From Toxoplasma gondii ME49 (Eukaryota; Apicomplexa; Conoidasida; Eucoccidiorida; Sarcocystidae): a stretch of 64,000 bases of DNA. The translations under genes and the position numbers were made by a program. The stretch is from positions 1,986,661 to 2,050,660 of the forward strand of contig NC_031471.1 of assembly GCF_000006565.2 (NCBI RefSeq). The letters are read 5' to 3'. Below the pieces are notes generated by a model. The model was not told where the DNA came from. It saw nothing but the letters and a program-made list of their open reading frames with translations, and ran no database searches. Shown piece after piece: positions 58,301-64,000 of this stretch; positions within the stretch are counted from its first letter, which is position 1, and the number at the start of each line of letters is the position of its first letter.

Positions 58301-60967
58301 CAGCCGACTTGCTCCGTCGTTAATACAAATATATATACACAAATACATATATATATATATACATATGTATGTGTATATATATACATATGTATGTGTATAT
58401 ATTTGCATGCAAGTCTAGACAGATGCCCATGATGCAGGCAGATAAACAGAGAGATTTGGGACCGCGTGTCTTCGAACGTCGTCGCGAAGGGGTCTGTGTG
58501 CAAGCGAACTCCACACCCAACTCTGTTAGATTTTGAAACACAGAAGAAGTCCACTCGTTCGAAACGGACTCTTCACCGAAACCGTTGAGAGTGCTGCTCA
58601 CCGGTGGCGCGGGCTGCGCCGCTGCTCTCTGCCTTGCGCGTTCCTTCATTTCGCTGTCCATTCGCTTCTGTTGCTCGGCGATGGCTTTCTTCTCCTCTCC
58701 CTTCTCTTTCTCCGCCACTTGCATGCGTTGCAGCTCTGCCTCGCGCTGGGCCTTGTCAGCTTGAAGCCTCTCTGCATTCGAAACCCAGAGAGTTCCAGCA
58801 CGGTGAGTTAGGCGCCCCTCCAGCAAAAGTCTCTTCGCTTCCCCACACTTTCACTTGGTCTTCCTGGCTGTTTTCGCAGAAGCTTCGGACGTCAGACCTT
58901 GTCTCTAACTGCCTCCAGTGGCGCCCGGAACGCCGATGTTTCAACGAGTCAGGTGATAGGTCGGTTGCGGTCGAGTCCCCGCAGCCGATGGCCTACAGAA
59001 GCATGGGGAGTCCCTGTGTAAGACGGAAACATGAAACCAAGCTTCAGTTGCGGTCTGGATAAAGCCGCATGCACAGGATCCGAGTTTGGCTTCCCCGAAA
59101 CCTTTTCGGTCCTCTTCGCAGCTGAGTGTGGAGAGACGTCACGCCGCGACAAAGGCGCGATGAAAACTTTGTCGCTCTAGTCACCCTTTGCGCTGGAGCT
59201 TTGGACTCCCCAACACCTGAAACGCACGACGTTGGTGCTCCAACTAAAAGCAATACCCTGGAAATACTTTTTTTCCCTCTAAAACGACCTCTCTGCTCTA
59301 GCCTGCTCCCCTGGCGGCCGCCCTGCGTCCCTCGCCTTGCATTCGTAGCCGAGGAAACTTCCTCCCAATGTGCGTTCAGAATACACGCGGTAAGAAGCAT
59401 CTTTCTCACAGGGAAACTGCATTCTTGACAAGACATCCAGGACTGGCTTCGCCGAGAGTTAAAGAGAAAGCCACGATGACTGCGAGCCACAGTCACAGTT
59501 TTGGCAAGAGGACAGAAGAAACCGTTTTTTTCGACAGATCCGCGAGGTGGTGTCGAGACACCCGGACCTACGGACGACCAATCGCTCAGGTCCATTTCTC
59601 CGTCCAAGGCCTATTCGTGTACTTTTGGAAGTGACCATGAGAAGCGCTTTCAACTGTTCACATCAGTGAGGTTTGAGGCAGAGCGCCCACATGCTATCCC
59701 TGCGAATGACAACGAGAGGACTTTCTGCGGCGGATAGGCCGCTCCTCAGCGTCTGTGTTCTCCTCCCGACAAGAACGGAGTTCTGCACCCGGCTCACCCG
59801 AGTTCGATTCCGCTTCCTGCAAGTCTTTGATGAAGCGTTCCAGAGCTGCATGCACGGCGTTCATGCCGTTCCGCTTGACGATCGCCAGAGCCTGTTGTCT
59901 CTCCTCCGCAGTCATCGCCTCTGCGGCGGGGAGATCCACGTCGGTGAGTCGCGCAGACGTCGTGTAGTCGCGGTCTTCGACGGACTCGGAGGAAATATCT
60001 GTGACGGAGATTTCTCCGCGGCACTTTCGATTGCCGTCCTGCTTCAGCTGGGCCTCGAACTGCAGCTTCACAGCCATGTCAACTGCCAAAATCGTCTTCC
60101 CCTTCCTCACACTCACACTCGCTTCCCCCGACACCGCTGGCGTCGGCAGAGTCGTCACGGAGAAGCCGTCGACGTCTTCAACCAGCTTCAGGGATCCGAG
60201 GCGCGCCTGCAGATACTCGCGGCTCCACTTTGTGTAGCTTTTTTCTTCCCTGAAAAGAGAAAAGGACAAGGCAATTCCTTGTTCATCGGCGCGCTTTCAA
60301 TCTATTTCAGTCTAAATGCATCTTGAAGGTTCTTTGGAGCTTCGCTGCAGTGGCCTCTTCTCTCCAAGAAATCACAGGGACCTCCGCAGATAATTGGACA
60401 AGCTGACAGCTAGGAGAGAAACAGGAATGCGTTCGCGGCGCATGCGCAAAGTGGACCTTGCAGTGTTGACAGCAGGTTTCTCCGAACTCGCGACTTGATG
60501 ATCTTCCGCCACTAGGCCAGGGCGTCGTCAGCAACAGAGAAAGTTGCTCAGTGTACAGAACAGAGCACAGCAGCGAGGAAGCTCCGCCAGGCTTGAACCT
60601 CCCACTGGATGCTTTGCACTGCGCCTTCTTGACAACTTGTCACGAAGAACGCAACCGGAACCAGTGTCGAGGAGGTGCACAGAGGAACCGGAAACTGTCT
60701 CGGGAAAAAAAGAACAGATGAAGAAGGAGACACTGCTTTGTGCGAGGACGCGGGACAGCAGAGAAGCGGACACTGCGACAGTCGAGAAGAGGAGCAGTCC
60801 ACATGAGAAGACCCAATGAACAAGAAATACCACCGGGCAGCTTCACTCAAATCCCTTCGTCAAAGCAGCGCTGTGCTCGCAGTGCATCTGCAGGTTAGAA
60901 CTCGAGTCTGAAAAGCATACCAGTGCCAAGAATTGGCGTTCCACACCGAGCCGGCAGCCGCTGACAT
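55342..60967 (-). CDS. AHA1: tandem Aha1 N-domain protein, Hsp90 ATPase activator family (396 aa)
   Basis: Aha1 stimulates Hsp90 ATPase activity; its N-domain binds the Hsp90 middle domain. Exons (minus): 60967-60921, 60249-59798, 58771-58542, 57793-57750, 56989-56866, 56002-55897 and 55529-55342. Domain 1 (residues 1 to about 165) begins SVWNANSWHWEEKSYTKW and includes GEASVSVRKGKTILAVDM. A charged, coiled-coil-like linker follows (about 166-240, KAQREAELQRMQVAEKEKGE). Domain 2 (about 245-396) begins SVWNANSYHWEEKPMTRW and includes IRKGKKLVIFDLTIGADW. Both carry the N-x-N-S-[WY]-H-W-E-E-K motif that Aha1 uses to activate Hsp90. The usual C-terminal AHSA1/START-like domain is absent; the stop follows domain 2 directly (VDDLRARG). 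The exon 3 donor at 58541 (GTGTTT) is weak, so the linker end is the least certain part. Confidence 0.85.
58324..58402. repeat. TA/GTATATG tract in Aha1-type intron
   Basis: (TA)n with ACATATGTATGTG units repeated twice, lying in the intron between exons 58542 and 57793. Same class of repeat as in the LUC7, RFC, ArgRS and RIO1 introns. Confidence 0.85.
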
Positions 60968-63438
60968 TTTGCCTTGAGGAACTCGAGAACAAAACGCGCT
61001 CCTCCGGGTGCTCTGGACGGGCAACAGGCGACTGTGCGCAAGAAGCTCCGGATAAGACTGGCGAAAAATCTGCTGGGGGATTTCAGTCCAAAGGAATGCG
61101 TCGCTTTAGGTGTGAAAAGGAATGTACGACAGAGGCGAAGGGCGCTGTGACGCAGGAATGAAGATTTTGTGAACCCCCGGTTAGTTCTTAGTGCAGAAGA
61201 CGGCGAGTCACTGCATGCGCATGCACATCTTTGTGAACTCGCTACGGCGACACACGAAACCACGCTTTTTCACATGAAACACGGACAATGATAGAAAAAC
61301 ATGTTTCTAAGAAACAAGATGCACACACCTGCAACTCTGCAAGTTCTCATTTCTGTGACGACCAGCGGCAAATTCGGCTGTCGTGCCTGGGTGATGAGCT
61401 GTGCAACAACTGCGCATCTCAAGTCAACAGGGCACCCACTGTATATGCTTCTTCCCCTTCCTGTTAAAATATTTTTTCACTGCTTGGTTTCCAAAAGGAC
61501 CCAGTCTCGATGCAGGGCATGCTGCCAAGGATCCTAGGAATCCTCAGTGAGAGTGAATGGTCACTCCTAGTTAAGGAGGGGGGGAGGCGATCACTGAACA
61601 TGATTGAGATTGGCCAGGTGTCAGAAATGAATAGGGACTTTCAAATGTGAGGCTTTTTTTCGATTCGCCCTTAATCAGTGAGGACCGCAGTACAAAGTCA
61701 AGCGAGGAGTTCCGGTGTTTAGCCATATCCCCAGGTTTCAAAGCCAAATCAGGTTTGAGTATACAACATCTACTTTCAGTGTGATGCGCGATCCAGAACT
61801 GTGAAACTCCAACCGAATAAACGGAGACAGTGTTCGAAACACAGGGCACGGTCGAGGGCGGAGTCTTGCTGTTCAGCATTTAGAGTGCGAGAAGAAATCG
61901 GTTTCGCTGCTGAGACTGAAAAGAAATATCCTACTTCTGTAGTTCCACGCCGCGCTACCTGTCAAAAAGAACGGGGATACCTTTTGCATGAGCTGAACCT
62001 GGGAGTACGCCAGACATCTAGGCAGACCTCAGAATTGTAAATCTCGCATTTTAGTCAGAAAAGTGTGAATCTGGTATATTCAGAACAACCTTCAAATGCC
62101 AGAAAGGCTCTTCCACTTTGTTTCGACGGAACTCGCACGTCCTGAATAGTTGCAAGCGACTGCAAAGATTCAGTCTATTTTCGGTGTCTCTTAATAAAAG
62201 TCGAACAACGCCTCTGTAGAAACGTCAAGGTGTGTGGTGCTCCTTGACAGTATGTTTCCCCCACAGAGGGGGTGTCGAGTCGAACACCGGAAAGGGATTG
62301 CACGAATCGCCATGTCCGCGGAAGCGTATAGGTCGACGGTGGAAGACATACGGCATGCGCTTTGCGTGTGAAAAATAACAGACTCTTTTCAAAAGCCTTG
62401 CAAGCTCCCCGCACACACTCCTCGCCTCTGGGATGTCTCACGCGTTCGCAGCGCATTTACTTTCAAAGTCGAGACTTCCGGAAATGTGTATTCTAGTGGA
62501 AATGCAGATTCTAATAGAAATGCATACTTTAATGGAAGAAGATATTCTTATGGAAGTGTCTAGACAGCCCGTGAGCTTCTAGGAGTTTCTGTGCGCTCCC
62601 TGTTTAACTGTCGATAGTGCTGGAAAAAAGAATGCCCTTATCAGCCAGGATGTGATTCTTTAGATGATCGCGAGAAACCGCGAGGGAGAAGGGACGCGGC
62701 GAGACACCACTGAAAACGCTTGCGTACAGATGTTGTTTTTCAAGAATGAGTTTCGGGGGTGCCACACTCGTGCAGGACCTCCTTTCTCCAATACCCTCTT
62801 TGACACCTGCACTCCGTGGAGGCTCACCTCCGAAACCGGTGTAACGTTCCGTTACTCTATATGCATCACACAGGGCCATTTGTGAACGCATGTGAATCCG
62901 TAGGATATAAATATTTGAATCTCCGGATGGATGTTCATACAGTCACCTAAAACTATACATATGCACGTATGTACCTGTACACACGTGTACGTGTGTATCT
63001 ATGTCTTTACGAAGCCTCTACCCTACCGCCATCCGCGAGAGACTTATCTATGACAAACTCCGTCTGGTAGCTCACTGCATGTGCAGATCACTTGGCGTTC
63101 GACGCTATTCGTCGCAAGCACCTGCTCTCAAATTTCTGCGTAAACCTGCAACGGGGTCGAGTTCACACCCTTGCTTCGAATCCAGCATGGAAAGTGACGT
63201 TGGAGCCGCCGAGAAAAAAACTCCACATTAAAAATAAACTCCCTTTGCCGTTCGCCGTTCAACGCGGGCATGTCGAGAAAACGCGAACCCCCACAGCAGC
63301 CCCCGTTCGTCGTATGAAAAACAGTAGGGAGCCGGCTCCGGCGGCGATCGTCACAGTCACATCGTTCAAGCAGTGACACAGTTCTGGGAAGAAAAAGCAG
63401 AACGAACTCGAGAAACGACCGACCCCAGACATGTTGTC
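60968..63438. other. intergenic, Aha1-type gene upstream region
   Basis: It should contain the Aha1-type promoter and leader just above 60967, and the 3' flank of the gene whose stop is at 63439. No exon, RNA gene or mobile element is recognised. TGCATGC words occur near 61213, and a degenerate repeat lies at 62487-62560. Confidence 0.4.
62487..62560 (+). repeat. degenerate ~18-bp tandem repeat
   Basis: Four imperfect units of the form TTCTAATRGAAATGCATA follow one another, with the shared core TAATGGAA/TAGTGGAA. Divergence between units suggests an old array. Confidence 0.6.
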
Positions 63439-63521
63439 TCAGTCGAATTTCGGAGCCTGCAGCTTTTTCTCTGGAACATGCTTGTGCTTTCGTCCAACAG
63501 CGGCGGCGACATCTTTGTATC
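63439..63521 (-). CDS. last exon of an unassigned gene extending to the right
   Basis: A strong acceptor (GACTGTTTTTTCAG) precedes a short frame that begins in mid-codon and ends TGA at 63439. It reads YKDVAAAVGRKHKHVPEKKL and then QAPKFD. The basic, Ala/Lys-rich ending looks like a genuine C-terminus of a small protein. The upstream frame 63521-63863 (with TATDLHMTKQMRSLRDLKKK) might supply an exon, but the most obvious donor there would create a stop at the junction. No family is recognised. Confidence 0.4.
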
Positions 63522-64000
63522 CTGAAAAAACAGTCTCCACATTTCACAGGCCAATGAAGGTGGAGCTCCCAAAATACGCCGCGAAAAGTCTTTAGCCTGT
63601 TCTCGGTCCTCGGCGCTCTGCCTCCCTATCGGGCCACCGCCGTTTTCCTCCCCGAAACGATGCGGAGTTTCCCCGGGAAGCACTCCGTTTCTTTTTTTTT
63701 TCAAATCCCTTAAAGAACGCATTTGCTTTGTCATGTGCAAGTCAGTGGCTGTTGAAACACGGACGACGAAGAAGTTTCCTACGGCTACGCCGCAGTCCAT
63801 CAGCCTTCGTGCACTGGAGATGTTTTTATGAAGATTGCAGGTATTATACGGGCTTGAGCACAACTTGACGTTTCATAAACAAGCGGAACGGGATCAAGCG
63901 ACTGGCACAGGCATCGAAAACGTAACTACACCAGTCGAGTGTTTTTCGCATGCTTCCTTGAGAACGATGAACGTTCCGTTATCTGAAGAATTTATGTCGT
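63522..64000. other. right edge, no exon defined
   Basis: It probably contains intron and possibly upstream exon sequence of the gene ending at 63439. The minus frame 63366-63863 is open for 165 codons, but I could not place splice junctions in it. Confidence 0.3.

Overview
The window looks like nuclear DNA of a coccidian apicomplexan in the Toxoplasma/Hammondia/Neospora group. Genes are split by many short-to-medium GT-AG introns, leaders are CT-rich, TGCATGC words recur, and introns carry long (TA)n / GTATATG tracts. The gene content fits: a COWP-type oocyst wall protein, and a nuclear copy of coccidian mitochondrial cytochrome b. No bacterial operons, CRISPR arrays or rRNA were seen, and I recognised no tRNA.

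Layout. 1-3.5 kb: no recognised gene. 3.5-10.2 kb (-): LUC7-like U1 snRNP factor, eight coding exons with a 16-nt first exon. 10.2-14.2 kb: divergent upstream region containing a degenerate, permuted cytochrome b fragment (NUMT). 14.2-19.5 kb (+): replication factor C small subunit, eight exons. 20.5-24.0 kb (-): secreted cysteine-repeat oocyst wall protein. 26.3-35.0 kb (-): cytosolic-type arginyl-tRNA synthetase, 14 exons. 35.0-36.1 kb: divergent promoter shared with the next gene. 36.1-40.6 kb (+): RIO1-type atypical kinase with large low-complexity insertions. 42.7-46.7 kb (-): equilibrative nucleoside transporter with a ~385-residue N-terminal extension. 47-55 kb: gene-poor by simple ORF inspection, but phase-compatible exon chains suggest two undescribed genes (49.0-50.1 kb minus, 51.9-53.2 kb plus). 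55.3-61.0 kb (-): a two-domain Aha1_N Hsp90 co-chaperone. 63.4 kb (-): apparent last exon of a gene running off the right edge.

The genes are mostly housekeeping (splicing, DNA replication, translation, ribosome biogenesis, nucleoside uptake, Hsp90 regulation) plus one stage-specific wall protein. They share no pathway; neighbours are related only by shared intergenic regions. Exon models come from reading splice-site dinucleotides, codon phase and remembered family alignments. Every recognised gene closes without an internal stop, but no transcript or database was available.
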